A DNA stretch of 64,000 nt from an uncultured Nitriliruptoraceae bacterium (GCA_913060655.1 CAJXTG010000002.1:54289-118288), one strand, 5' to 3'; shown: positions 54,948 to 63,775, counted from the first letter of the stretch. The notes: generated from the letters alone by a model not told the origin. Program-made: numbers and translations.

Positions 54948-56212
54948 CAGTCGACGAGCAGCATGACGCGGACCTCGTCACCGACCCGGACCTCGGTCAC
55001 CGACTCGGGGACGATCGCGAGCCCGTCGGCCTGCGCGATCGAGCTGATCAGGTGCGACCCCTGCGCGCCGGTCGGACGGACCGTCCAGGCGGCGCCGTCG
55101 CGGGCGAGCCGGACCCGCAGGTACGCGCGCTTGTGCGGCGGCGCATGCAGGGGCTCCACGGCGCGGGCGACGACGGTCGGACGGTGGACGTCACGCCGAC
55201 CCTGCAGCGCCCGCAGCGCGGGGCGGACGAACACCTCGAACGACACGTAGGCCGACACCGGGTTGCCCGGCAGCCCGATGACCGGCGTCGAACCGATCCG
55301 GCCGCGCACCTGCGGCATGCCCGGTCGCATCGCGACCCGGACGGCGTCGGCCTCACCGAGCTCGGCGACGACGTCGGCGAGCAGGTCGCGCGTCCCCGCG
55401 CTCGCCCCGCCGGTGCACACGAACAGGTCCGCGTGCCCGAGGTTCGACTCGAACGCCTCGACGAGCGCGTCGTGGTCGTCGGGCACGGCGCCGGTGACGA
55501 ACGGGACGCCGCCCGTCGCCCGCACCATCGCGGCGAGCATCGGCCCGTTCGAGTCCCGCAGCCGGCCGGGGCCCGGCTCGCGGTCGGCGGGGACGAGCTC
55601 GTCACCGGTCGAGAGGATGACGACGCGCGGCTGCGGCAGGCACACGACGCTGGTGACCCCGGCGGCGGTGAGCAGGGCCACGTCCGCGGGGGCGAGGCGC
55701 CGGCCGGCGGCGACCAGCTGCTGGCCGGGGCGGAGGTCCTCGCCGGCACGTCGGATGTTGCCACCGGCCCGGGCGGGCAGGTGGAACGCGACGTGCTCGC
55801 CGTCGTCGTCGGCGAGGGTCAGCTCGACGGGGACGACGGTGTCCGCACCCGGCGGGACGGGGGCCCCGGTCATGATGCGCACGCACGAGCCGCGGGCCAC
55901 CGTCGGCGGCTCGGCGTCGCCGGCGACGACCTCACCGGTGACGGCGAGCCGCACCGGATGCTCGCGCGACGCGGCGGCGAGGTCGTCGGCGACGAGCGCG
56001 TAGCCGTCCATCGCCGAGTTGTCGTCCGCCGGCAGGGTCGTGTCGCACGTCGCCGTCTCGGCGAGGATCAGGCCGAGCCCGTCGGCGGTCCGCAGCGCGA
56101 TCGGCTCGGGCTGCGGCAGCATCGCGAGGATCGCGTCGAGGTGCGTCTCGACGGGGACGAGCTGCGCGGCGGGGGTGACCTCGTCGCGGCCGTGGCCGAC
56201 GAACCGGCTCAT
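54947..56212 (-). CDS. moeA: Molybdopterin molybdenumtransferase / gephyrin-like protein
   Basis: MoeA-family protein of 421 residues that inserts molybdate into MPT-AMP. DNSAMDGYAL, GSCVRIMTGAPVPPGADTVV, ILSTGDELV, TGGASAGTRDLL and GLPGNPVSAYVSFE are all present, so enzyme activity is likely. In actinobacteria the moeA copy next to galU is also the orthologue of Glp, a protein that binds FtsZ at the septum; a GlpR-like gene lies nearby. Dual function is possible. The ATG overlaps the galU stop (ATGA) and the stop overlaps moaC. Confidence 0.93.
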   Translation of the reverse strand: MSRFVGHGRDEVTPAAQLVPVETHLDAILAMLPQPEPIALRTADGLGLILAETATCDTTLPADDNSAMDGYALVADDLAAASREHPVRLAVTGEVVAGDAEPPTVARGSCVRIMTGAPVPPGADTVVPVELTLADDDGEHVAFHLPARAGGNIRRAGEDLRPGQQLVAAGRRLAPADVALLTAAGVTSVVCLPQPRVVILSTGDELVPADREPGPGRLRDSNGPMLAAMVRATGGVPFVTGAVPDDHDALVEAFESNLGHADLFVCTGGASAGTRDLLADVVAELGEADAVRVAMRPGMPQVRGRIGSTPVIGLPGNPVSAYVSFEVFVRPALRALQGRRDVHRPTVVARAVEPLHAPPHKRAYLRVRLARDGAAWTVRPTGAQGSHLISSIAQADGLAIVPESVTEVRVGDEVRVMLLVD

Positions 56213-57120
56213 CGTGCGCCTCCGGTGTCGCCGCCGGCCCGGGCCTCGAGGTCGGCGAGGTTCGCGTGCAGCCAGGCGACGAGGTCGGGGCCGAGGTCGG
56301 GTCGGCGGGCGGCGAGGGCGAGGGTCGCGGTGAGGAACCCGAGCTTCTCGCCGGCGTCGTGCCGCGGTTCGTCGAGGACGAGTCCGACGATCGGCCGCTC
56401 CGCCGCGAGGGTGCGCAGCGCGTCGGTCAGCTGGATCTCCCCGCCACGTCCCGGCGGGGTGTCGCGCAGCACCTCGAGGACGCGGCCGGGGAGGACGTAG
56501 CGGCCGATGACGGCCAGGTCGGACGGGGCGGTGCCGGGTGCCGGCTTCTCGACGAGGTCGTGGACCCACACCTCACCGTCGCGCTCCCCGGGCTCGGCGG
56601 CGACCACGCCGTACTGGGCGAGCCGGTCGGGGTCGTCGACGCGCAGCAGGGCGACGACGGCGACACCGGTGCGCTCGTGGGCGGCGACCATCCGGCCGAG
56701 GAACGTCGAGTCCGGCTCCAGCAGGTCGTCGCCGAGCAGGACGGCGAAGCTCTCGTCGGCGTCGACGTGCCCGGCGGCCATCAGCACCGCGTGGCCGAGG
56801 CCGAGCGGCTCGTGCTGGCGGACCGCGTGGATCGTCGCGAGCTCCGCCAGCGCGCGGACCTCGGCGAGGTCGGCGTCACGCCCCTTCGCGGCGAGCGCGG
56901 CCTCGAGGTCCAGCCGACGGTCGAAGTGGTCCTCGATCGCGGACTTGCCCGCGGCGGTGACGAGCAGGACGTCCTCGAGCCCGTTGTGCACGACCTCCTC
57001 GACGACGTACTGGATGGCCGGCCGGTCGACGAGCGGCAGCAGCTCCTTCGGCACGGCCTTCGTGGCGGGGAGGAAGCGCGTCCCGAGCCCGGCCACGGGC
57101 ACGACGGCGGTTCGGACCAC
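56209..57120 (-). CDS. galU: UTP-glucose-1-phosphate uridylyltransferase
   Basis: Makes UDP-glucose for envelope sugars and trehalose, 303 residues. VPVAGLGTRFLPATKAVPKE is the nucleotide-binding start. QYVVEEVVHNGLEDVLLVT, FAVLLGDDLL and VEKPAPGTAPSDLAVIGRY are the conserved substrate segments. The start is GTG with GGAGG upstream. TAGGCT at 57171-57166 gives a leader of about 40 nt. It heads the galU-moeA-moaC transcript and is divergent from the 5-FCL gene. Confidence 0.95.
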   Translation of the reverse strand: MVRTAVVPVAGLGTRFLPATKAVPKELLPLVDRPAIQYVVEEVVHNGLEDVLLVTAAGKSAIEDHFDRRLDLEAALAAKGRDADLAEVRALAELATIHAVRQHEPLGLGHAVLMAAGHVDADESFAVLLGDDLLEPDSTFLGRMVAAHERTGVAVVALLRVDDPDRLAQYGVVAAEPGERDGEVWVHDLVEKPAPGTAPSDLAVIGRYVLPGRVLEVLRDTPPGRGGEIQLTDALRTLAAERPIVGLVLDEPRHDAGEKLGFLTATLALAARRPDLGPDLVAWLHANLADLEARAGGDTGGAR

Positions 57121-57165
57121 GTGGCCTCCTGCACGGTCGGCGGGGCGCGCCCCGTCGGACCGCCG

Positions 57166-57230
57166 AGCCTACTGGCCGCCCCCCGACGGCCCTCGGAGGG
57201 GCCCGGCCGGAAGGGGCCCCGCCGTAGGCT
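57166..57230. promoter_or_regulatory. Divergent -10 elements, galU / 5-FCL
   Basis: The minus strand reads TAGGCT (57171-57166) toward galU. The plus strand reads the same TAGGCT (57225-57230) toward the gene starting at 57262. No shared operator was seen between them. Confidence 0.45.
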
Positions 57231-57261
57231 GCGGTCGGCACGGCGGACGGACGGGGGCGGC

Positions 57262-57873
57262 GTGGGCGGCGGGACGGCGGACCCGGCCGGGACGGCGGCC
57301 GCGAAGCGGGCGCTGCGCGCCGAGCTGTTGGCCGCACGCCGGGCGCTGCCGCCGGAGGACGTGGCCCGCACGTCGTCCGCCGTCGTCACCGCGCTGCGTG
57401 CCCTGCCCGAGCTGACCGCCGCCCCGCGACGGGTGCTGCTGTACGCGGCCGACCCGGACGAGCCCTCCCTCGACGAGCTCGTCGGGGCGCCGCCCGCCGG
57501 GTGGGAGGTGCTGCTGCCGCGGGTCGAGGGCGCGACGCTGGCGCTGGTGGCCCACCCGCCGGGTGCCGCGCTCGTCGCCGGCTACCGCGGGGTGCGCGAG
57601 CCGCTCGGCCCACCGGTCGACCCGACGTCGGTGGACGTGGCGGTGGTGCCCGGGGTCGCGTTCACCGCCGACGGCCGCCGGCTGGGCCGTGGCGCGGGCC
57701 TGTACGACCGCACGCTGCCGACGCTCACGGGGGCGGTGCGCGTCGGCGTGTGCGCCGAGCGCTTCGTCCGCACCGCGCTGCCCGTCGCCGCCCACGACGC
57801 GACCGTCGACGTCGTCGTCACCGATGCGTCGGTGCGGCGCAGGGCGGCCGGCGGACCCGGCGGCGCGGCGTAG
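57262..57873 (+). CDS. 5-formyltetrahydrofolate cyclo-ligase
   Basis: A 203-residue enzyme returning 5-formyl-THF to 5,10-methenyl-THF with ATP. KRALRAELLAARRALPPE at the N-terminus, VAVVPGVAFTADGRRLGRGAGLYDRTL in the C-half (ATP and Mg site) and GVCAERFV match the family. The GTG start at 57262 gives the expected lead-in before the AAKRALR helix; the ribosome site is a weak GGGGGCGG. The place next to galU and before fmdB matches mycobacterial synteny. It connects to FolD through the folate pool. Confidence 0.9.
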   Translation: MGGGTADPAGTAAAKRALRAELLAARRALPPEDVARTSSAVVTALRALPELTAAPRRVLLYAADPDEPSLDELVGAPPAGWEVLLPRVEGATLALVAHPPGAALVAGYRGVREPLGPPVDPTSVDVAVVPGVAFTADGRRLGRGAGLYDRTLPTLTGAVRVGVCAERFVRTALPVAAHDATVDVVVTDASVRRRAAGGPGGAA

Positions 57874-57923
57874 CATCCCCCCGTCCGGCGCCGGACGGCG
57901 GCGCCCGCATCACCGAGCGTGCC

Positions 57924-58298
57924 ATGCCGACCTACGAGTACCTGTGCCGCGGCTGCGGCGAACGCCTCGAGGTCGTCCAGTCGTTCTCCGACGACCCGCT
58001 GACCGTCTGCGAGGCCTGCGGCGGTGAGCTGCGGAAGGTGTTCTCCGCCGCCGGCCTGATCTTCAAGGGGTCCGGCTGGCACGTGAAGGACTACGCCTCC
58101 GGCGGTGCCGCGTCCGGCGCCGCGACGTCGACGCGTGGCGGCTCGGCGACCTCGACCGACGGCGCGACCACGGACGGCGGGGGTGGCGGGTCGACGTCGG
58201 ACAGGCCGGCGAAGGACGGCGGGACGGCGGGCGCGAAGCCGGACGCGTCGGGGTCCGGGGGGACGGCCGCGTCGACGCCGTCCGGTGGCGACGCCTGA
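57924..58298 (+). CDS. FmdB family zinc-ribbon protein with low-complexity tail
   Basis: Small 124-residue protein. The N-terminal zinc ribbon MPTYEYLCRGCGERLE has Cys8, 11, 29 and 32, followed by LRKVFSAAGLIFKGSGWHVKDY, the standard FmdB end. Residues 60-124 are low-complexity Gly, Ser, Thr, Ala and Asp. The family is common, with putative regulatory roles, and related short proteins act as chaperone co-factors in mycobacteria; the function here is unproven. TAGCAT overlapping the 5-FCL stop could be a -10. Confidence 0.88.
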   Translation: MPTYEYLCRGCGERLEVVQSFSDDPLTVCEACGGELRKVFSAAGLIFKGSGWHVKDYASGGAASGAATSTRGGSATSTDGATTDGGGGGSTSDRPAKDGGTAGAKPDASGSGGTAASTPSGGDA

Positions 58299-58359
58299 GT
58301 CGTCCACAGGCCGGCACGAACCCCTTCCGTCGGGCGTCCGGGCCGGCTCTGCTCCACCC

Positions 58360-59040
58360 ATGCCACCGGCCCTCCGCCTCCGGTTCCGTGACCGTGCCGT
58401 CGACGCCCCCCGCTCGCCGGCGCGGTCGGCGGGACCGCCACTCCGCCTCCCTGTGGCCGTCGACCGGATCGCGGAGGGCTGGTGGCGCCTCACGCCACGC
58501 GCCCGGGTCACCGTCGGGGCCGTCGGAGCGGCCGCCCTCGTCGCCACCGTCGTCCTCCGGCTCGCCCTGTCCCCCTACGGGCCTCCGACGGTCGTGCACG
58601 TCGCCCGGACCGACCTGGCGGTGGGCAGCACCGTCACCCTCGGGGACGTGGACCGGACCCGCTGGCCGGTCGGCCTGCTGCCCGCCGCCGCGCCGGCGAC
58701 GCGCGCCGAGCTCGACGGGGTGCGGCTCGCGGCCGACGTGCCCGCCGGGACGGTCGTCACCCGCGACCAGCTGCGTGACGCCGGACCGCTCGCGACGCTC
58801 GTCACCGGCGCGGCGGCCGTGCCGGTGCCCGGGGACCTGCTCGGCGGTGTCGCTCCGGCCGCACGGCTCGACGTGGTCGGCGTCGCCGGCGACGGGACGG
58901 GGCGGGTCCTCGCGCGCGACGTGCGGGTGCTGGCCGTGGAGGACGGGACGGTGTGGCTGGAGGTCGACCGGGACGCGGCGGCGGACGTCGCGGCGGCCGC
59001 GCTGCGCGGCACGCTGTCAGGCGTCGTGCTCGCGGGCTGA
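58360..59040 (+). CDS. SAF-domain membrane protein (CpaB/RcpC-like)
   Basis: A 226-residue protein with a basic N-terminus, one transmembrane segment (about 52-70), then a SAF domain (about 78-145) with VARTDLAVGSTVTLGDV and LAADVPAGTVVTRDQL and an RcpC-like remainder. Such proteins stabilise pilus secretins in Gram-negatives; in actinobacteria single SAF proteins beside fmdB have unknown roles, and no other pilus gene is here. There is no clear Shine-Dalgarno before the ATG. The 3' end overlaps the convergent SDR gene by 24 bp. Confidence 0.78.
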   Translation: MPPALRLRFRDRAVDAPRSPARSAGPPLRLPVAVDRIAEGWWRLTPRARVTVGAVGAAALVATVVLRLALSPYGPPTVVHVARTDLAVGSTVTLGDVDRTRWPVGLLPAAAPATRAELDGVRLAADVPAGTVVTRDQLRDAGPLATLVTGAAAVPVPGDLLGGVAPAARLDVVGVAGDGTGRVLARDVRVLAVEDGTVWLEVDRDAAADVAAAALRGTLSGVVLAG

Positions 59041-60513
59041 CACCGACCGGGCCCGTCGGTGCGCCGCCTCCGCCTCCCGGACGATCCGGCGCACCATCCG
59101 CGGGTACAGCAGCGCATGCATCGGCAGCAGCAGCAGCCAGTAGAGCCGCCCCCACAGGCCGCGCGGTTCGAACAGGGACCGCTGCTCGAGGATCGTCGCG
59201 ACGCCGTCGTCGAGGATGCGGTACTCGTGCCAGGCGACGCCGGGGACGCGCATCTCCGCCCGCAGGCGCAGCAGCCGCGGCGGGTCGATCGCGTCGACGC
59301 GCCACAGGTCGACGGCGTCCCCCACGGCGAGGTCGATCGGGTGCCGCCGGCCGCGGCCCGCCCCGATCCCGCCGCCGAGCTTGTCGACCGCGCCGCGCAG
59401 CGACCACAAGAGCCGCGGGGAGAACCAGCCGCGTCCACCTCCGATGGTCCGCACCACGTCGAACACGTACGGGCGGGGCACCGGCGTGCGGCGCAGCCGG
59501 ACGTCCTCGAAGCGCACCCCGCCGGCCCACGACGGGTCGTCGGGTCCGGGTGCGGACGGGTCGACGTCCCACGCCGGGTCCGGCCCGCCGGCGTCCGTCC
59601 ACGTCGTCGCCACGTCGAGGGTGCGCAGCCGGCCGAGGGTGAGCGCGAGCGCGTCGTCGAACCCGTGCCGCTCGAACGGGAGGAGCGTGCGCGCCCGGTC
59701 GTCCCCGACGACGAGGTCGTCGCGCAGCGCGTCGAGCAGGGGGACGGCGACCGTCGTGGGCAGCGGCGTGACCGCACCGACGAACAGGGCGGACAGGCGC
59801 GGGGTGAGGACGGGCACGCTGAGGATGATGCGGCGGCGCAGCCCGGCGGCCCGCGCGTACCGGAGCATCATGTCGCGGAACGTGAGCACCTCCGGTCCTC
59901 CGAGCTCGAGGACCTGCCCTGCGGCCGCATCGAGGGTGAGGACGTCGACGAGCGCCCGCAGCACGTCGCGGATCGCGACCGGCTGGGTGCGCGTCCGGAT
60001 CCAGCGCGGGATCACCATCAGCGGCAGCAGCTCCGTCGTGTGGCGGATCAGCTCGAACCAGGCGCTGCCCGACCCGATGATGACGCCGGCACGCAGCTCG
60101 GTGACGGGCACGGGGCCGTCGGCGAGCGTGCGCCCCACGGCCTGACGGGCGCGGACCCGCGCCGACGTGTCGGCGTCCCCGAGCTCCCCGAGGTAGACGA
60201 TCCGTCCGACGCCGGCGGCGGCCGCCGCGTCCCGGACGACGGACGCGCCGGCACGTTCACGCTCGGCGAGGTCCGGCCGACCGTCGACCGCCCGGATCAG
60301 GTAGACGACCGCGTCGACGCCGGCGACGGCCCGGGCCATGTCGTCGGGGTCGGTGACGTCGGCGGCGACGACGGCGACCCGGTCGCGCCACGGTCGGGCC
60401 TCGAGCTTGGCGGGGGTGCGCACGGCGCAGCGGACGCGATGCCCGGCGGCGAGCAGCTCGGGGACGAGCCGGCCGCCGACGTAGCCGGTCGCACCGAGGA
60501 CGAGCACGTGCAC
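59017..60513 (-). CDS. SDR-type NAD(P)-binding protein with DUF2867 domain (copy 1)
   Basis: A 498-residue protein. The N-half is an atypical SDR/NmrA-like Rossmann fold starting HVLVLGATGYVGG, with ADVTDPDDMARAVAGVDAVVYLI and RIVYLGELG. Residues about 320-480 are a DUF2867 domain (GGRGWFSPRLLWSLRGAVDKLGGG, GDAVDLWRVDAIDP and a helical end RGLWGRLYWLLLLPMH) that resembles a START-like cavity. The function is unknown; it may modify or bind a lipid-like metabolite. GTG 60513 has GGGAGG upstream. It is closely related to copy 2 at 62158. Confidence 0.82.
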   Translation of the reverse strand: MHVLVLGATGYVGGRLVPELLAAGHRVRCAVRTPAKLEARPWRDRVAVVAADVTDPDDMARAVAGVDAVVYLIRAVDGRPDLAERERAGASVVRDAAAAAGVGRIVYLGELGDADTSARVRARQAVGRTLADGPVPVTELRAGVIIGSGSAWFELIRHTTELLPLMVIPRWIRTRTQPVAIRDVLRALVDVLTLDAAAGQVLELGGPEVLTFRDMMLRYARAAGLRRRIILSVPVLTPRLSALFVGAVTPLPTTVAVPLLDALRDDLVVGDDRARTLLPFERHGFDDALALTLGRLRTLDVATTWTDAGGPDPAWDVDPSAPGPDDPSWAGGVRFEDVRLRRTPVPRPYVFDVVRTIGGGRGWFSPRLLWSLRGAVDKLGGGIGAGRGRRHPIDLAVGDAVDLWRVDAIDPPRLLRLRAEMRVPGVAWHEYRILDDGVATILEQRSLFEPRGLWGRLYWLLLLPMHALLYPRMVRRIVREAEAAHRRARSVSAREHDA

Positions 60514-60569
60514 GGCGACCTCCCGTCGGACGGCCGGCGACCATCCTGCCACACGGACGCACCCCCACC

Positions 60570-60575
60570 TACGCT
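60570..60575 (+). promoter_or_regulatory. -10 element of uppP-mobA
   Basis: TACGCT lies 50 bp before the uppP GTG in the 112-bp gap after the divergent SDR gene. It fits the recurrent TAnnnT pattern. Confidence 0.4.
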
Positions 60576-60625
60576 CCGTCCGCCTCCCGCGCCGCGCGTG
60601 CGCCGCCCGCGGGTCGCCCCGGCCC

Positions 60626-61486
60626 GTGCTCATCCTGCAGGCGTTCCTCCTCGGTCTCGTCCAGGGGCTCACCGAGTTCATCCCGGTGTCGTCCTCGGGC
60701 CACCTGCAGGCGGTGCCGTTCCTCCTCGGCTGGGAGTCCGCCAGCCTCGCCTTCGACGTCGCCCTCCACGTCGGCACCCTCCTCGCCGTCGTCGCGTCCT
60801 TCCACGCGGACCTGACGGCGATGGCCCGCGGGCTGCTGCGCCCGTCGGACGCGGCACCGTCGGCGCGGGGTGCGCGGCGGCTCGTCGGGATGCTCGCGGT
60901 CGCGTCGCTGCCGGCCGCGGCCGTCGGCCTGCTCGCGCGTGACGCGATCGGCGCGGCGTTCGACGAGCCGCTCGCCGTCGCGGCGTTCCTGGGCGTCACC
61001 GGCGTGCTGCTGTGGGCGGCGGAGCGGCGACGGGCCCGGCTGGGGACCGTGGAGCGTCCCGTGGCCGACGTCGCCGCGGTCGGCGCGGAGCTCGACGCGT
61101 TCCCGTGGTCGCGGGTGCTCGGCGTCGGTGCGGCGCAGGCGCTGGCGGTGCTGCCCGGCATCTCCCGCTCGGGCGCGACGATCGCGGCGGGGATGGCGCT
61201 GGGGCTGTCGCGAGGTGCGGCCGCCCGGCTGTCGTTCCTGATGCTGCTGCCGGTGACCGTCGGGGCGGCCGCGGTGACCCTGCCGGACCTGGGGACGGTC
61301 GAGCCGGGCACGCTCGCGTTCGGTCCGGCCGGCATCGCCGTCGGCGTGGCCGTGTCCGCCGTCAGCGGCTACCTCGCGATCCGGTTCCTGCTCAACCTGG
61401 TCGCCCGACGCAGCCTGCTGGTGTTCGCCCGCTACGTGGTCGCGCTCGGCGTGCTGCTGGCCGCCGTCGCGGTGGCCGGCGGCTGA
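60626..61486 (+). CDS. uppP: Undecaprenyl-diphosphatase
   Basis: BacA/UppP membrane phosphatase of 286 residues that recycles the lipid carrier of cell-wall synthesis. LLGLVQGLTEFIPVSSSGHL (about 8-27) and LPGISRSGATIAAGMALGLSR are the two catalytic signatures. About seven to eight hydrophobic segments are present. The start is GTG; the sequence before it has no good Shine-Dalgarno, but homologues begin here. The stop overlaps the mobA ATG (TGATG). Named bacA in older literature for bacitracin resistance. Confidence 0.95.
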   Translation: MLILQAFLLGLVQGLTEFIPVSSSGHLQAVPFLLGWESASLAFDVALHVGTLLAVVASFHADLTAMARGLLRPSDAAPSARGARRLVGMLAVASLPAAAVGLLARDAIGAAFDEPLAVAAFLGVTGVLLWAAERRRARLGTVERPVADVAAVGAELDAFPWSRVLGVGAAQALAVLPGISRSGATIAAGMALGLSRGAAARLSFLMLLPVTVGAAAVTLPDLGTVEPGTLAFGPAGIAVGVAVSAVSGYLAIRFLLNLVARRSLLVFARYVVALGVLLAAVAVAGG

Positions 61487-62154
61487 TGGGCGGACGCTCG
61501 GACGGGCGGGGTGGGGGCACCGGCGACGCCGGACCCGACCCGGCCCCGGTGACCGTCGGCGGGGCGGTCATCGCCGGGGGGACGTCGCGACGGCTCGGGA
61601 CGGACAAGCGGCTCGTGACGGTCGACGGGACCGCACTGCTCGCGCGCACCGTCGCGGTGCTGCGGCCGTTCGTCACCGGCGTCCAGGTCGTCGTCGCCGA
61701 TCCGGCCGACGGCCCGCTCGTGACGGGCGTGCTGCACGAGGACGCGGGGCCGCTGACCGTCACCGTCGACGCGCGGCCCGGCGTCGGTCCGGCCGCCGGG
61801 CTGGAGGCGGCGCTGGCCGCCGCCGCCGAGCCGCTGGTGCTCGTCCTCGCGACCGACCATCCGACGCTCGTCCCCGCGGTGCTCGACCTGCTGGTCGCCC
61901 GGGCACGGGGGTCGACGGCGGCCGCGGTGGCGCTCGCCGGGCCGCGCGGTGCGGAGCCGTTCCTCGCCGTCTACCGACGGGCGGCGCTGCCGACCGTGCG
62001 GGCCGAGCTCGACGCGGGCACACGACGGATGCAGGCGGTGCTCGCCGCCCTCGACCCGGAGCTGGTCACCGAGGCGGAGTGGCGTCCGCTCGACCCGGAC
62101 GGCCGCACGCTCGCCGACGTCGACGGCCCCGACGACCTCGCCGGCAGCGGCTGA
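61486..62154 (+). CDS. mobA: Molybdenum cofactor guanylyltransferase
   Basis: Adds GMP to molybdopterin to form MGD, 222 residues. GGAVIAGGTSRRLGTDK is the nucleotide-binding loop, and DARPGVGPAAGLEAAL and ATDHPTLVPAVL the substrate and metal region. The first 20 residues are a Gly-rich extra. The ATG shares one base with the uppP stop. It belongs with moaC and moeA 6 kb away, so this region serves molybdoenzymes, none of which is encoded in the window. A CofC-like nucleotidyltransferase is a less likely alternative. Confidence 0.85.
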   Translation: MGGRSDGRGGGTGDAGPDPAPVTVGGAVIAGGTSRRLGTDKRLVTVDGTALLARTVAVLRPFVTGVQVVVADPADGPLVTGVLHEDAGPLTVTVDARPGVGPAAGLEAALAAAAEPLVLVLATDHPTLVPAVLDLLVARARGSTAAAVALAGPRGAEPFLAVYRRAALPTVRAELDAGTRRMQAVLAALDPELVTEAEWRPLDPDGRTLADVDGPDDLAGSG

Positions 62155-62157
62155 CGC

Positions 62158-63684
62158 TCAGGCGACCGGCTGGCTCGCGAGCCGCTCCGCGTCGCGGGCG
62201 ATGCGCCGGGCCATGCGGGGGAACATGAACGCGTGGATCGGGGCGAGGCCGTACCAGTAGACGCGCCCCCACAGCCCGCGCGGGAGGAAGCGGGCCTGCT
62301 GCTCGAGGACGCTGCCGCCGTCGCCGTCGCCGGAGATGCGGAACTCGAGCCACGCCTCCCCGGGGACCTTCATCTCCGCCCGCAGCCGCAGCAGGCCGGC
62401 GTCGGCCCGCGGGTCCGCAGCCGCCGGCGCGGCGGGATCGGCCGGCCGTTCGAGCGCCTCGACCCGCCAGAAGTCGACCGGTTCGCCGACGGCGAGCTGC
62501 TCCGGATGCCGCCGCCCCCGTCCGAGGCCGATGCCGCCGACGAGCTTGTCGATGCCGCCGCGCAGCACCCACAGGAAGCGGGGCGTGTGGTAGCCGCGTG
62601 TCCCGCCGAGGGAGGTGACCGCGTCGTAGAGGCGGCCCGGCGGTGCGTCGCACTGCATCCGCCGCACGTCCCGCAGGATCGTCCCGCCGGCCCAGTCGGG
62701 GTCGGCGGGGCTCGGCGTCGCCGCGAGGTCGTCGGGGGCGCGGTCGATCCCGCCGGCGGACGCCCACGTGGTGGCGACGTCGAGGTCCTGGACCTTCCGG
62801 AGCGCGAGCCGGACGGCGTCGTCGAACGTGATGCGCTCGAACGGCACGAGCCGGTGCGCCGTGTCGTCGGTGACGACGACCTCGTTGACGAGGCTGTCGA
62901 CGAGCGGCCGGGCGACACCGGTCGGCAGCGGGGTGACCAGGCCGACCCACAGCGACGACAGCCGCGGGGAGAGGACGGGCACGCGGATGATGAGGCGGCG
63001 GCGCAGGCCGGCGATCGCGGCGTAGCGCTGCATCATCTCGGCGTAGGTCAGCACGTCGGGCCCGCCGATCTCGAGCACCCGACCCTTCGTCTCGTCGACG
63101 TCGAGGACGCCGACGAGCATGCGGAGCACGTCCCGCACCGCGATCGGCTGGGTGCGGGTCGCGACCCAGCGCGGGGTCGTCATGACGGGGAGGACCTCGG
63201 TGAGGTGCCGGAGCATCTCGAAGGACACGCTGCCGGAGCCGATGACGACACCGGCGCGCAGCTCGGTGACGGGGACCGGGCCGGAGGCCATGATGCGCCC
63301 GACCTCGTGGCGGGACCGCAGGTGCTCCGACAGACGGTCGTCCTCACGTCCGAGGCCACCGAGGTAGACGATGCGGCCCACGCCGGCCTGCGCCGCCGCG
63401 TCGCGGACGGTGCGGGCGCCGGCGGCCTCCCGCTCGGCGAAGTCGGGGGTGCCGTCCATGGCGTGGACGAGGAACAGGATCGCGTCGACGTCCGCGCAGG
63501 CCGCGTCCATCGTCGCCCGGTCGGTGACGTCCCCGCGGACGACCTCGACGCGGTCACGCCACGCGCGGCCGTCGAGCTTCGCGGGCAGGCGGACCGCGCA
63601 GCGCACGGTGTGCCCGGCGGCGAGCAGCTCGGGGACGACCCTGCCGCCGACGTAGCCGGTGGCGCCCAGCACGAGCACGTGCAT
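62158..63684 (-). CDS. SDR-type NAD(P)-binding protein with DUF2867 domain (copy 2)
   Basis: A 508-residue paralogue of the protein at 59017-60513, with the same order: HVLVLGATGYVGGR start, VAWRDRVEVV-type second strand, DVDAILFLVHAMDG, RIVYLGGLG, then a DUF2867 domain (GGTRGYHTPRFLWVLRGGIDKLVGG and RGLWGRVYWYGLAPIHA). An extra Ala/Pro-rich insert (about 400-420) is the main length difference. AGGAGA precedes the ATG. The two copies flank uppP-mobA. Function unknown. Confidence 0.82.
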   Translation of the reverse strand: MHVLVLGATGYVGGRVVPELLAAGHTVRCAVRLPAKLDGRAWRDRVEVVRGDVTDRATMDAACADVDAILFLVHAMDGTPDFAEREAAGARTVRDAAAQAGVGRIVYLGGLGREDDRLSEHLRSRHEVGRIMASGPVPVTELRAGVVIGSGSVSFEMLRHLTEVLPVMTTPRWVATRTQPIAVRDVLRMLVGVLDVDETKGRVLEIGGPDVLTYAEMMQRYAAIAGLRRRLIIRVPVLSPRLSSLWVGLVTPLPTGVARPLVDSLVNEVVVTDDTAHRLVPFERITFDDAVRLALRKVQDLDVATTWASAGGIDRAPDDLAATPSPADPDWAGGTILRDVRRMQCDAPPGRLYDAVTSLGGTRGYHTPRFLWVLRGGIDKLVGGIGLGRGRRHPEQLAVGEPVDFWRVEALERPADPAAPAAADPRADAGLLRLRAEMKVPGEAWLEFRISGDGDGGSVLEQQARFLPRGLWGRVYWYGLAPIHAFMFPRMARRIARDAERLASQPVA

Positions 63685-63775
63685 GCCGTCTCCTGACCCC
63701 CGCGCGGTTCGGTGCGGCCGTCGGGGCGGATCGGGCCGGCCCGGGGCCGACCCGGAGGCCGACCCGCGGGCCGGT

